Of a DNA stretch of 8,613 bases, positions 1 through 6,326 are shown one piece after another. The translations under genes and the position numbers were made by a program. This DNA is from Spirochaetota bacterium (GTDB lineage: Bacteria; Spirochaetota; UBA4802; JAFGJZ01), in contig JAEWVL010000048.1 in assembly GCA_023396665.1 (NCBI GenBank), positions 1 to 8,613 of the forward strand. The letters are read 5' to 3'. Below the pieces are notes generated by a model. That model saw only the letters and a program-made list of their open reading frames with translations. It had not been told where the DNA came from and ran no database searches. Positions within the stretch are counted from its first letter, which is position 1, and each line of letters opens with the position of its first letter.

Positions 1-11
1 GAGTCATTGTA

Positions 12-587
12 ATGAGTGTTAAAGGTACACAAACCGAGAAGAATCTGCTCAAGTCTTTTGCGGGTGAATCACAGGCGAGAAACCGTTATGATTTTGCCGC
101 AAAAATTGCAGCTAAAGAGGGATATGAAAAGGTGCGTTTGATCTTTGAGGAGACTGCGCTTCAGGAGCAGATGCACGCAAAGCGTTTCTTCGGCTATCTT
201 GAATCGGGAGAGCCTCTGGAGATAAGCGCAATGTATCCCGCCGGAAAACTCGGAACGACGGTTGAGAATCTCAAAGAGGCCGCGATGGGTGAGCACGAAG
301 AGCATACCGAGCTTTATCCGGAATTTGCGAAAGTTGCCGAAAGCGAAGGTTTTTCTGAGATCGCGCTTTTGTGGAAAAATGTTTCTGTTGCCGAGAAGCA
401 TCATGAAGAGCGCTTCAGAGAATTGCTCGACCTTGTTGAAACGGGTAAAATGTACAATAGCGACAAGAAGGTTATCTGGCGTTGTCTTAAATGCGGGTTT
501 GTTGTTGAGGCTAATCAGCCACCGGTGAAATGTCCGGCCTGTCAGCATCCGCAATCGTGGTATGAAATTGTAAATACTAACTGGTGA
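12..587 (+). CDS. rbr: Rubrerythrin (non-haem diiron peroxidase)
   Basis: Cytoplasmic peroxidase that reduces H2O2 to water, with electrons passed through its own rubredoxin domain. The 191-residue length is normal for the family. Residues 1-145 form the ferritin-like four-helix domain. Likely diiron ligands are E19 (in GESQARNRY), E52 and H55 (EQMH), E94 and E97 (GEHEEH), and E128 and H131 (EKHH), matching the known rubrerythrin pattern. Residues 155-185 are a rubredoxin-like Fe(Cys)4 site, with C158-x2-C161 and C174-x2-C177. The ATG at 12 gives the usual N-terminus of the family. Only a GAG remains at the window edge as a possible ribosome site, so promoter and operator lie outside. It is the first visible gene of a stress operon, and dfx follows after 12 bp. 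PerR- or Fur-type control would be usual but cannot be seen here. Confidence 0.97.
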   Translation: MSVKGTQTEKNLLKSFAGESQARNRYDFAAKIAAKEGYEKVRLIFEETALQEQMHAKRFFGYLESGEPLEISAMYPAGKLGTTVENLKEAAMGEHEEHTELYPEFAKVAESEGFSEIALLWKNVSVAEKHHEERFRELLDLVETGKMYNSDKKVIWRCLKCGFVVEANQPPVKCPACQHPQSWYEIVNTNW

Positions 588-599
588 GGGGGAAATAGT

Positions 600-974
600 A
601 TGCAGCGTCTGTTTGTTTATAAGTGTGAAGTATGTGGTAATATTGTGGAAGTGATGCACGTGGGGGGAGGAGATCTCGTCTGTTGCGGGCAGTCCATGAA
701 GTTGATGAGTGAAAACACCACCGATGCGGCTACGGAAAAGCACGTTCCTGTAATTGAATCAATACCCGACGGCATTCGTGTAAAAGTGGGATCTGTTGCA
801 CATCCGATGGAGGAGAAGCATTATATTGAATGGATTGAAGTGATCAACGGTGATTGGATTAATCGCAAATATCTGAAACCTGGCGATAAACCAGAGGCTG
901 AATTCTTTGTGAAAGACAATGGGAAGCTGGTTGTTCGCGAGTATTGTAATGTTCATGGCCATTGGAAAATGTAA
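600..974 (+). CDS. dfx: Desulfoferrodoxin, class I two-iron superoxide reductase
   Basis: Reduces superoxide to hydrogen peroxide in the cytoplasm without making O2, typical of anaerobes. The protein has 124 residues. The N-terminal desulforedoxin domain (about 1-37) keeps all four centre I cysteines: C9, C12 and the adjacent pair C28-C29. The catalytic centre II has H48, H68, H74, C116 and H119, with the active-site E46-K47 pair just before H48. All residues expected of an active two-iron enzyme are therefore present, unlike the one-iron neelaredoxin form of Treponema pallidum. The gene has a GAGGGGGAAA-like ribosome site directly after the rbr stop. It sits between rubrerythrin, which would remove the peroxide it makes, and ferritin. 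Confidence 0.97.
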   Translation: MQRLFVYKCEVCGNIVEVMHVGGGDLVCCGQSMKLMSENTTDAATEKHVPVIESIPDGIRVKVGSVAHPMEEKHYIEWIEVINGDWINRKYLKPGDKPEAEFFVKDNGKLVVREYCNVHGHWKM

Positions 975-994
975 CCTGGAACGAGGTGATCATT

Positions 995-1486
995 ATGGAT
1001 AAGAAAATTGAAGGTATGCTTGTCGATCAGATGAATTTCGAACTCAGCTCCGCTTATATTTATCTGTCGATGGCCGCATGGTTTGATTCGGTCAATCTTT
1101 CTGGCTTCGCCAGTTGGATGAAGATTCAGGCTGACGAAGAAAAGAATCATGCGATGAAGATGTATCATTATCTTCTTGAAAGTGGAAGGCGTCCTGTCTG
1201 GAAGGCGATCGATGCACCCAAAGCAGAGTGGGCTTCTCCGAAAGAAGTCTTTGAAGATGCTCTCAAGCATGAGAAAGCCGTAACGTCGCGCATTTACTCG
1301 ATTGTCGATGCAGCGATCGAATTGAAGGATCACGCAACGCGTGTTTTTCTGGACTGGTATGTTAACGAGCAGGTTGAAGAGGAGGCGAATGCCGACGAAG
1401 TACTCAACAAGATTGCAATGGTCAGCGCCTCTTCTCAAGGGCTTTATATGCTTGATCGTGAAATGGCTGGGAGGAGAAGTGACTGA
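995..1486 (+). CDS. ftnA: Bacterial non-haem ferritin
   Basis: Iron-storage protein that oxidises Fe(II) at a ferroxidase centre and mineralises it inside a 24-subunit shell. From the ATG at 995 it has 163 residues, close to E. coli FtnA. Ligands visible by family pattern are E16, Y23, E49 and H52 (DEEKNH), E93, Q126 and E129 (the NEQVEEE motif). E48, E125 and E128 fit the third metal site. The ATG at 995 is chosen over the in-frame ATG at 962 because GAGGTGA at 983-989 is well spaced before it, and because the 11 extra residues would overlap dfx and match nothing in the family. It is 20 bp downstream of dfx and ends the operon. Storing Fe(II) next to a superoxide/peroxide defence limits Fenton chemistry. 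Confidence 0.95.
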   Translation: MDKKIEGMLVDQMNFELSSAYIYLSMAAWFDSVNLSGFASWMKIQADEEKNHAMKMYHYLLESGRRPVWKAIDAPKAEWASPKEVFEDALKHEKAVTSRIYSIVDAAIELKDHATRVFLDWYVNEQVEEEANADEVLNKIAMVSASSQGLYMLDREMAGRRSD

Positions 1487-1528
1487 TAGAATGCTAGTTT
1501 AATTTCATCTCTTACCATGCTTTGGCGC

Positions 1529-1562
1529 AAAAAAACCCTTCGCATTTGCGAAGGGTTTTTTT
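1529..1562 (+). terminator. Strong intrinsic terminator of the rbr-dfx-ftnA operon
   Basis: The perfect 15-bp arms are AAAAAAACCCTTCGC (1529-1543) and GCGAAGGGTTTTTTT (1548-1562), with a 4-nt loop ATTT. The eight-pair core CCCTTCGC/GCGAAGGG is followed by seven T. The matching A-run on the left side means it could also stop transcription coming from the other direction. It lies 42 bp after the ferritin stop and separates the stress operon from the next gene. Confidence 0.93.
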
Positions 1563-1588
1563 GTGTTAGGCCGTTTTGAACTTATAAT
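1561..1588 (+). promoter_or_regulatory. Candidate sigma70-type promoter for the gene at 1648
   Basis: A perfect TATAAT at 1583-1588 lies 16 bp after a weak -35 match, TTGTGT (1561-1566). Transcription would start near 1595, leaving about 50 nt of leader before ATG 1648. The region is very AT-rich, so a chance TATAAT is possible. The strong terminator just upstream makes a separate promoter necessary. Confidence 0.4.
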
Positions 1589-1647
1589 TTTTTAAATTTT
1601 TTTATCATTTTTTATTTTTGAAACGTTGTATTAGCAGGAGGCTTGCC

Positions 1648-2109
1648 ATGAGAACTTCTGTTAATTTACGTTTATGCGATATTCCAAAATTACTGGATGC
1701 CTGTGAAAAAAGTAAGAGAGGTCATTCGGAGCTGATTTGCTTGTGCCTGAGAAAGTATTTTGTTTCACGGGAGAAACGTTTAAAGCAATCAAAAATCTAT
1801 AATCTGGTTGAGTATCAACCCGATGGGGTTGGGTATCATATTGTAAATATTTGTTTTGAACTGGATGTGTATAATCTTGCTGTTGATTTCCGTGTCTTTT
1901 GTCGCTTTTCTGTTTCTATGATGGTAACGAATGCCATTGGAGCATATTTGGATGAAGTTGTCTGTGAAATTGAAGGTAAGAAGAAGGTATCACATAACTA
2001 CGTTGATCTCAAACACGTAATACGACATAATGTAGAGCATTTGTACAATAAGTGGAAAGTTGAATGGATAATATATGATACAAAAGCAAACAAAAGACAA
2101 AAACAATAG
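1648..2109 (+). CDS. Unrecognised protein with a possible ribbon-helix-helix N-terminus
   Basis: I do not recognise a characterised family. The protein has 153 residues from ATG 1648, chosen because CAGGAGG (1635-1641) is correctly spaced; the in-frame ATG at 1618 has no ribosome site. Residues 2-9 (RTSVNLRL) could form the beta strand, and about 11-20 and 27-38 the two helices, of a CopG/MetJ-type ribbon-helix-helix domain. Residues 51-110 are a separate mixed region (NLVEYQPDG, then HIVNICFELDVYNLAVDFR). The C-terminus (111-153) is basic and includes H115, H124, H128 and H131. There are seven cysteines (10, 19, 31, 33, 69, 85, 106). No signal peptide or membrane segment is seen. It is a single gene between a terminator and a convergent gene, in DNA more AT-rich than its neighbours, which could mean acquisition. 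DNA binding is an inference from the N-terminus only. Confidence 0.8.
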   Translation: MRTSVNLRLCDIPKLLDACEKSKRGHSELICLCLRKYFVSREKRLKQSKIYNLVEYQPDGVGYHIVNICFELDVYNLAVDFRVFCRFSVSMMVTNAIGAYLDEVVCEIEGKKKVSHNYVDLKHVIRHNVEHLYNKWKVEWIIYDTKANKRQKQ

Positions 2110-2160
2110 AATACCCGAGGTCGAAAAGAACAAACAACAAATATAGAATACACAGAGACG

Positions 2161-2580
2161 CTAAAGCTTTGCAAAAAGAGAATTTTTATCTTTTTGTGTA
2201 AGAAATATAATCACAAATAGACTGATCAAAGAGCCAGACAATCGATAGATAATCAGGAACGAGGGCAAGGCTTTTATCGAAGCAAAATGCAGTATCACTG
2301 ATGCGACAGAGAATGATCCGTACAAATCAAAAAGAATCAAAGCGGCTTTATAGCCATTGCACTTGTCGAGTGCGCACAGAATTGAAATAACGATGAGTAT
2401 TCCCAGAGCCGCGATTCCCGTTATAATAGCTGTATGTCCGGAAACAAGCGTCGTTACCATTGAAGCCAATCTGAAAATATCCAGAGTGGGTATCATTACT
2501 AAATAGGGTAAAAGTGATCTGAAAACAACCCGACCGGTCTTTGTATATTTTTTAACTATTTGACAGAAAATGTCTTCCAT
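2161..2580 (-). CDS. Small four-helix membrane protein, function unknown
   Basis: The protein has 139 residues and no family I can name. After a short basic N-terminus (residues 1-20, several K and R), four hydrophobic segments can be read at about 22-46, 51-72, 78-99 and 104-127, ending with a charged tail (TQKDKNSLFAKL). An inner-membrane location is therefore likely. The start at the ATG complementary to 2578-2580 is the only good one. A perfect AGGAGG precedes it but only one base separates them, which is unusually close. The reading frame stays open upstream to 3027 on this strand, but that part is the antisense of rluD and was left out. It is transcribed divergently from rluD across about 50 bp and converges on the gene at 1648. 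No terminator was found in the 2110-2160 gap. Confidence 0.72.
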   Translation of the reverse strand: MEDIFCQIVKKYTKTGRVVFRSLLPYLVMIPTLDIFRLASMVTTLVSGHTAIITGIAALGILIVISILCALDKCNGYKAALILFDLYGSFSVASVILHFASIKALPSFLIIYRLSGSLISLFVIIFLTQKDKNSLFAKL

Positions 2581-2631
2581 TCCTCCTATTGTAATCAATA
2601 TTGAAAGTTGTAAAGTATATTTCTCCCGGAC
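2581..2631. promoter_or_regulatory. Divergent promoter region between the membrane-protein gene and rluD
   Basis: This is a 51-bp AT-rich gap between two start codons. For the plus strand, TTGTAA (2589-2594) and TAAAGT (2611-2616) are 16 bp apart, each matching consensus at four of six bases. For the minus strand, the complement of 2614-2619 reads TATACT, a five-of-six -10, without a good -35. A 10-bp perfect palindrome TCAATATTGA lies at 2595-2604, between the plus-strand elements, and could be a small operator. These are pattern matches only. Confidence 0.3.
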
Positions 2632-3573
2632 ATGATGGGATACCCGGTGGTTGTTAATATTTTGTCGAAAGAAAAACTTACATTTATTGTTTCCGAAGAA
2701 TTGGCGGGTGAACGGCTTGACCGCTTTTTGGTCATGTCTGTTGAAGATATGAGTCGCAGCTATATTCAGAAGCTGATAAGACAGGAAAAGGTCACTGTTG
2801 ACGCGAAAAAAACCAAACCCGGGCTTCGTATTGAAAGCGGATCTGTCATTGAAATATCCATACCTGAACCGGTATCCACTGAACTGATGCCCGAAAACAT
2901 TGTTCTGGATATCCTGTATCAGGATAGCGATATTGTTGTAATTAATAAACAGCAGGGGCTCGTGGTGCATCCGGGATCCGGTAATTATGAGGGAACTCTG
3001 GTTAATGCACTGCTTTATCATATACACGATCTATCCGGAATAGGAGGGGTCGAACGTCCCGGAATTGTTCACCGTCTTGACCGGGATACTTCCGGTGTTA
3101 TGGTTGTGGCGAAAAATGATTCGGCACATCTGCATTTGTCTGAACAATTTGCCCAACGTACCGTAGAAAAGCACTATACCGCCATAGTAAGCGGTGAAGT
3201 CCGTGATTCCGCCGTGATCGAAAAACCGATCGCTCGACACAAGCTATATCGCCACAAGATGTGTGTTGACGACAATGGACGTTATGCCAAAACTGCGTAT
3301 ACTCTCGTTCGTCGCTGGTCGCAGGCGGCGGAGCTTGATGTTCGAATTTATACAGGCAGAACGCATCAGATACGCGTTCATCTTGCATCAAATGGAATGC
3401 CGGTGATCGGTGATGAGTTATATTCCAAAAGAAAAAATTATTCACAATATCCCCTCATGCTGCATTCGCGCCTGCTCGTTATTACCCATCCCGACGGCAG
3501 ACAGATGCGATTTGAAGCACCTTTGCCTGTGCACATGCGTACTTTCATCGCCGAACTGGAGAGTGAATTATGA
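2632..3573 (+). CDS. rluD: RluA-family 23S rRNA pseudouridine synthase, RluD-like
   Basis: Isomerises uridines of 23S rRNA to pseudouridine; E. coli RluD acts at 1911, 1915 and 1917 of helix 69. Up to 313 residues. The N-terminal S4 RNA-binding domain spans about 27-78 (ERLDRFLV, then SRSYIQKLIRQEKVTVD). The catalytic domain carries GIVHRLDRDTSG at 144-155 with the nucleophile D150, and the family motif GRTHQIRVHL at 242-251. RluD and RluC/RluA paralogues are hard to separate without alignment, so the exact target is inferred. The ATG at 2632 has no clear ribosome site. GTG 2647 or TTG 2662 are alternatives, and the latter gives a usual family N-terminus (LSKEKLTFIV). The stop overlaps the tsaE start as ATGA, which implies translational coupling. 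Confidence 0.93.
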   Translation: MMGYPVVVNILSKEKLTFIVSEELAGERLDRFLVMSVEDMSRSYIQKLIRQEKVTVDAKKTKPGLRIESGSVIEISIPEPVSTELMPENIVLDILYQDSDIVVINKQQGLVVHPGSGNYEGTLVNALLYHIHDLSGIGGVERPGIVHRLDRDTSGVMVVAKNDSAHLHLSEQFAQRTVEKHYTAIVSGEVRDSAVIEKPIARHKLYRHKMCVDDNGRYAKTAYTLVRRWSQAAELDVRIYTGRTHQIRVHLASNGMPVIGDELYSKRKNYSQYPLMLHSRLLVITHPDGRQMRFEAPLPVHMRTFIAELESEL

Positions 3574-3995
3574 AAAACACTTTCCTGTGTAATAACGAAT
3601 TTGAAACCGAGAGTCTGGCGGCGACCTTGGCCCGTAACTCCTCTGCAGGTGACTGTTATTCCCTGGTTGGCACACTCGGGGCGGGTAAAACGTTTTTTTC
3701 CAGGGCTTTTGCCGCCGCTCTCGGGGTCGATGAAGATGTTACATCGCCGACCTTCAACCTGATGAACGAGTACGAAGGGCGTATCACGCTCTACCATTTC
3801 GACTTGTATCGAATAGACAACCCGGCCGAATTAGACGCCCTTGATTTTGAAGAGTATTGGGAGGGCTCGGGGGTATCGCTCGTTGAATGGGGGGATAAGG
3901 CCAGCGGACGTCTTCCCGAAAACACAACCCGTATTGAGATAGAAGTAATAGACGAAACCACGAGGAGAATAACCGTTGAATATCCTGATGCTTGA
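3570..3995 (+). CDS. tsaE: tRNA t6A synthesis ATPase TsaE
   Basis: A small P-loop ATPase that works with TsaD and TsaB to attach threonylcarbamoyl to A37 of ANN-decoding tRNAs, using threonylcarbamoyl-AMP from TsaC. Its 141 residues are normal for the family. Walker A is GTLGAGKT at 34-41. The family motifs TSPTF (58-62), YHFDLYR (75-81) and VEWGDK (105-110) are all present. The start overlaps the rluD stop by four bases (ATGA), and the C-terminal end overlaps the start of tsaB by 20 bp, so the three genes are clearly one transcript. TsaD and TsaC are not encoded in this window. Confidence 0.96.
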   Translation: MKNTFLCNNEFETESLAATLARNSSAGDCYSLVGTLGAGKTFFSRAFAAALGVDEDVTSPTFNLMNEYEGRITLYHFDLYRIDNPAELDALDFEEYWEGSGVSLVEWGDKASGRLPENTTRIEIEVIDETTRRITVEYPDA

Positions 3996-4653
3996 CACCG
4001 CTACCGATACAGAGATAGTCGGCGCTCTTACCGATAATAACGCTGTTGTGTCGATCAGGTCGGATTCCGTACGTCATTCCCAGAACCTGATGGCAACCAT
4101 TGACAGGGTGCTTTCTGAGGCGAGCTTGCCGTTAGACAAAATTGATCTTGTTCTGTGCGGTACGGGGCCCGGTTCTTTTACGGGATTGCGTATAGGGGTT
4201 GTTTGTGCCCGTACCTTTGCACAGATTCTTGGTATAAAGGCTGCATCCTTTCCGTCTCATGAAATATTTTGCTGTCATCCTTTTGTTAAAAAGGGCGACA
4301 GAGTTGCGGTCGCTTTCGATGCAAAAAAACAACGGGTCTATGCGAGTGTCTTCGAATTTACAGATTATCCATTCGGGTATAAAATTGTTTTTCCGACAGA
4401 GGATTGTGACCCGGCGGTAATTGAGCCGTTTATTGATGAGACTTGCTGGCTTGCCGGTGATTATTTTTCCAAACATACACACCGGACACAGCTGCTGCCC
4501 CGGCCCGACCCGGAGATATGCAGTCGTTATGCCAGAAGTATAGCCGAGAGTGTTTTGCGGGGGGAAAGGGAAACCCGTTACGAAATGATAGCTCCTGACT
4601 ATTGCCGCAAATCGGATGCAGAGATTGCCCGCGACAGTGCACCTAGCGCGTAG
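3976..4653 (+). CDS. tsaB: tRNA t6A synthesis scaffold TsaB
   Basis: An ASKHA-fold paralogue of TsaD that forms a heterodimer with it and is needed for t6A37 formation; TsaB itself is not the catalytic subunit. The protein has 225 residues. The N-terminus (NILMLDTATDTEIVGAL) and the conserved stretch GTGPGSFTGLRIG at 62-74 are diagnostic, and H34-SQNLM matches the family. Translation starts at TTG 3976, supported by GAGGAG at 3962-3967 eight bases before it and by the normal N-terminus. The gene begins inside tsaE. Its last 11 bp overlap the 3' end of the opposite-strand PilZ gene. The C-terminal part after about residue 110 is less conserved, as usual for this family. Confidence 0.94.
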   Translation: MNILMLDTATDTEIVGALTDNNAVVSIRSDSVRHSQNLMATIDRVLSEASLPLDKIDLVLCGTGPGSFTGLRIGVVCARTFAQILGIKAASFPSHEIFCCHPFVKKGDRVAVAFDAKKQRVYASVFEFTDYPFGYKIVFPTEDCDPAVIEPFIDETCWLAGDYFSKHTHRTQLLPRPDPEICSRYARSIAESVLRGERETRYEMIAPDYCRKSDAEIARDSAPSA

Positions 4654-5830
4654 CTTGCGCTCCACCTTCTTTGAGCTGTTTGATCAGTCTGCGCTTGTAT
4701 TCGATTTCCATCGGTTTGAGTACGCTGTAAAGGTGGTTCATTTCGTTTTTACGGGATGAATTGCCGGAAAAACTCATTCCAAGAACAATATTGTTATCTT
4801 CAGTAACCGCGGTGAATTTTATATCGCCATAGATGGTGATCGGCTGCTGCAGCTTAAAAACAATATCGAACACAAATCCTTTCGCTTTCACCATGTATTT
4901 TTTTAATTCCGGGTTGTCTATGAGAAGTCTGACGCCGCCTCTGCTTATATCAAGAATCTGCTGTCTAATTTCGAACAGTTGTGTATTTGCATCACGAATT
5001 CGGTCGATCAGCTTAAACGTTGTTTCTTTTGTTTTCAGATAGTCTTCAATTGAGAGTTTTCTCGATTTCGTAACAATTCTGATATATGCAAAGGGAATAG
5101 ACATCTCGTTGTCGGTGATGTAAATGATGGGGACAATCATCACTGACTGAAACCCTTTCTCGCGGGGCGTTGAGATGTATTTGCTGAAATCCCGATCCAT
5201 CAACTCTGCAGGATCGATAAAATCTTCCATTATCGGTTTATATGTGTCGGCCTGCTGAAGATCTTCTATGAAGAATGAATTTGAAGTCCTTTTCATGATG
5301 CTTAATAGGGTATCATCAGTGGAAAAATATCCCACCTCGAACACGTCAAAGCGGCTTTTGTTTTGCGCTACGAATTGATCGATGATGACCTTGATTCCGG
5401 TCGGCATGTTGAACATCGAAATATCAATTGTTTGTTTTGATACTTTAAAGTTGGTTGCCACAACATCGCCGGGTTTGCATTTGAAGCGAAGATCCGCACG
5501 CCCTGTGGTCGCTCTTCTTCCCCCGTGAATGCTCACCAGAAACAGCCCCGGCCCCTGCGGCTCAACTATTTCAAAATCAATTTCAAAATATCTGTCCAGA
5601 AGTGCCGAACAAATAATGATCTTGTCCTGCCCGGGTGAATACGATTCATCTGTCATCACGAGAACCTGTTTGTTCTCCGGAATCAGTTCCTTCACATTGA
5701 GAAGAGTTTCTTTGATATCGTATTTCAGCTTCAAAGGGCGGGTGAGAAATTTCTCCTTGAGCAGAGAGAAAAGATCATCCTGACCAAGCTCTTCGAAGAA
5801 ACGCTTTTTCCGTTGCTTGTATTTTATCAC
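4643..5830 (-). CDS. PilZ-domain protein with long N-terminal extension
   Basis: The protein has 395 residues. The C-terminal region (about 285-375) resembles a PilZ domain, the cyclic-di-GMP receptor fold. It has DISRGG at 294-299 (the D/N-x-S-x-x-G motif), then beta-strand-like segments and GMSFSG at 351-356. The RxxxR arm that normally lies before that motif is not obvious; R277, R279 and R289 are nearby but wrongly spaced. Residues 1-280 are less recognisable. A RR-x(4)-R cluster at 105-111, followed by TIDIS at 134-138, hints at a second, diverged PilZ-like unit. No signal peptide or membrane helix is visible, so a cytoplasmic role is likely. Start is GTG (complement of 5828-5830), supported by GAGG (complement of 5839-5842) eight bases upstream. 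Ligand binding and a motility or surface role are inferences. The broad arrangement recalls spirochaete PilZ proteins. Confidence 0.82.
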   Translation of the reverse strand: MIKYKQRKKRFFEELGQDDLFSLLKEKFLTRPLKLKYDIKETLLNVKELIPENKQVLVMTDESYSPGQDKIIICSALLDRYFEIDFEIVEPQGPGLFLVSIHGGRRATTGRADLRFKCKPGDVVATNFKVSKQTIDISMFNMPTGIKVIIDQFVAQNKSRFDVFEVGYFSTDDTLLSIMKRTSNSFFIEDLQQADTYKPIMEDFIDPAELMDRDFSKYISTPREKGFQSVMIVPIIYITDNEMSIPFAYIRIVTKSRKLSIEDYLKTKETTFKLIDRIRDANTQLFEIRQQILDISRGGVRLLIDNPELKKYMVKAKGFVFDIVFKLQQPITIYGDIKFTAVTEDNNIVLGMSFSGNSSRKNEMNHLYSVLKPMEIEYKRRLIKQLKEGGAQATR

Positions 5831-6270
5831 TTTTGAAACCTCAACGATATGTTTGTCTCAAACTGCTGTGGTGAAATGCCAACTATCGAATTTCACGCTT
5901 GAATAAAAGAAAATGGAACTGTGCAGGAATATCATTGCCTGCCTGTTATTTCAGAAATTGAAAGATATTTCGCGGCAAAGATCCTCTGCTTTCAATCGAG
6001 AAATGTTATTAGCTGAATGAGCTTGTAATAAAACAGTCAGCTCTCTGAACAAAACAACCATGCAATGTAAAGAACATAAACCTGCCTCTTTCATTATCGG
6101 CCGAGCCGAAAAAACGCTTTAGTTTAGCAAATAGGCGCCTGCATGATTACAACCCTGTCAGGGCTGATAAGTGATAATCTGAATAATATATTTTTAGGAT
6201 AATGGTTTCAATACTTTTGCCGCTCCAGGTGAATCAAAGCCCTGATTTATTAATATTTTTCATTTTTTTA
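5831..6270. other. Gene-less AT-rich stretch
   Basis: No convincing gene was seen on either strand. The start-proximal end must hold the PilZ promoter. Beyond the repeat at 5871-5896, the only structures seen are a perfect 8-bp inverted repeat ATTGAAAG/CTTTCAAT (5957-5964 and 5989-5996, 24-nt loop) and a 12-nt sequence ATAATCTGAATA at 6174-6185 that recurs at 6788-6799. Two short ATG ORFs, at 6060-6122 (20 codons) and 6143-6202 (19 codons), lack ribosome sites worth the name. No terminator-like hairpin with a T-tract was found. Confidence 0.6.
5871..5896. repeat. Inverted repeat upstream of the PilZ gene, possible operator
   Basis: GTGAAAT (5871-5877) and ATTTCAC (5890-5896) form a perfect 7-bp inverted repeat with a 12-bp spacer, 41-66 bp upstream of the GTG start on the minus strand. 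On that strand the spacer contains GATAGT, a poor -10 candidate. Position and symmetry would suit a regulator site, but arms of this length can arise by chance. Confidence 0.25.
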
Positions 6271-6326
6271 TTGACAAATCACCACCCCCTAACTAGTGTA
6301 CTACTACATTGGTACACTAGTTAGGG
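6271..6326 (+). promoter_or_regulatory. Promoter covered by a long palindrome, probable YtrA/GntR-type operator
   Basis: A consensus -35 TTGACA (6271-6276) is followed 17 bp later by TAGTGT (6294-6299), a weak -10. Over this -10 lies a perfect palindrome with 15-bp arms, CCCTAACTAGTGTAC (6287-6301) and GTACACTAGTTAGGG (6312-6326), and a 10-bp spacer. Inside it are AGTGTA and TACACT separated by 12 bp, close to the site known for Bacillus subtilis YtrA (these half-sites about 13 bp apart, from memory). A YtrA-type regulator is encoded downstream from 8475. Binding here would block the polymerase, so autorepression of the ABC operon is the simplest reading. No T-tract follows, so it is not a terminator. 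The palindrome is certain; promoter and regulator assignment are inferred. Confidence 0.7.

Noticed and set aside
69..743. Long open frame on the minus strand opposite rubrerythrin and dfx
   Set aside because: It is the antisense of two clearly recognised genes, has no ribosome site, and its product resembles no protein family.
2171..2197. CAAAAAGA and TCTTTTTG inverted repeat near the end of the membrane-protein gene as a terminator
   Set aside because: It is inside the coding sequence, entirely weak A-T pairing with a long loop, and would not form a stable stem.
2581..3027. Upstream extension of the minus-strand membrane-protein frame to 288 codons
   Set aside because: The extension is antisense to the S4 and early catalytic parts of rluD and has no recognisable protein character; the ATG at 2578-2580 already gives a complete membrane protein.
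4132..4665. 177-codon minus-strand frame over tsaB
   Set aside because: tsaB is certain on the plus strand from its motifs; the opposite frame is a low-complexity shadow with no ribosome site.
5922..5942. GCAGG and CCTGC half-sites upstream of the PilZ gene
   Set aside because: Only 5-bp arms; expected often by chance in 1 kb.
6060..6202. Two short plus-strand frames (20 and 19 codons) in the gene-less region
   Set aside because: No adequate ribosome site, no conserved pattern visible, and length well within chance in AT-rich DNA.
6287..6326. The palindrome as an intrinsic terminator or an insertion-sequence end
   Set aside because: No T-tract follows it, no transposase or paired terminal repeat is nearby, and it sits directly on a -35/-10 pair, which favours an operator.
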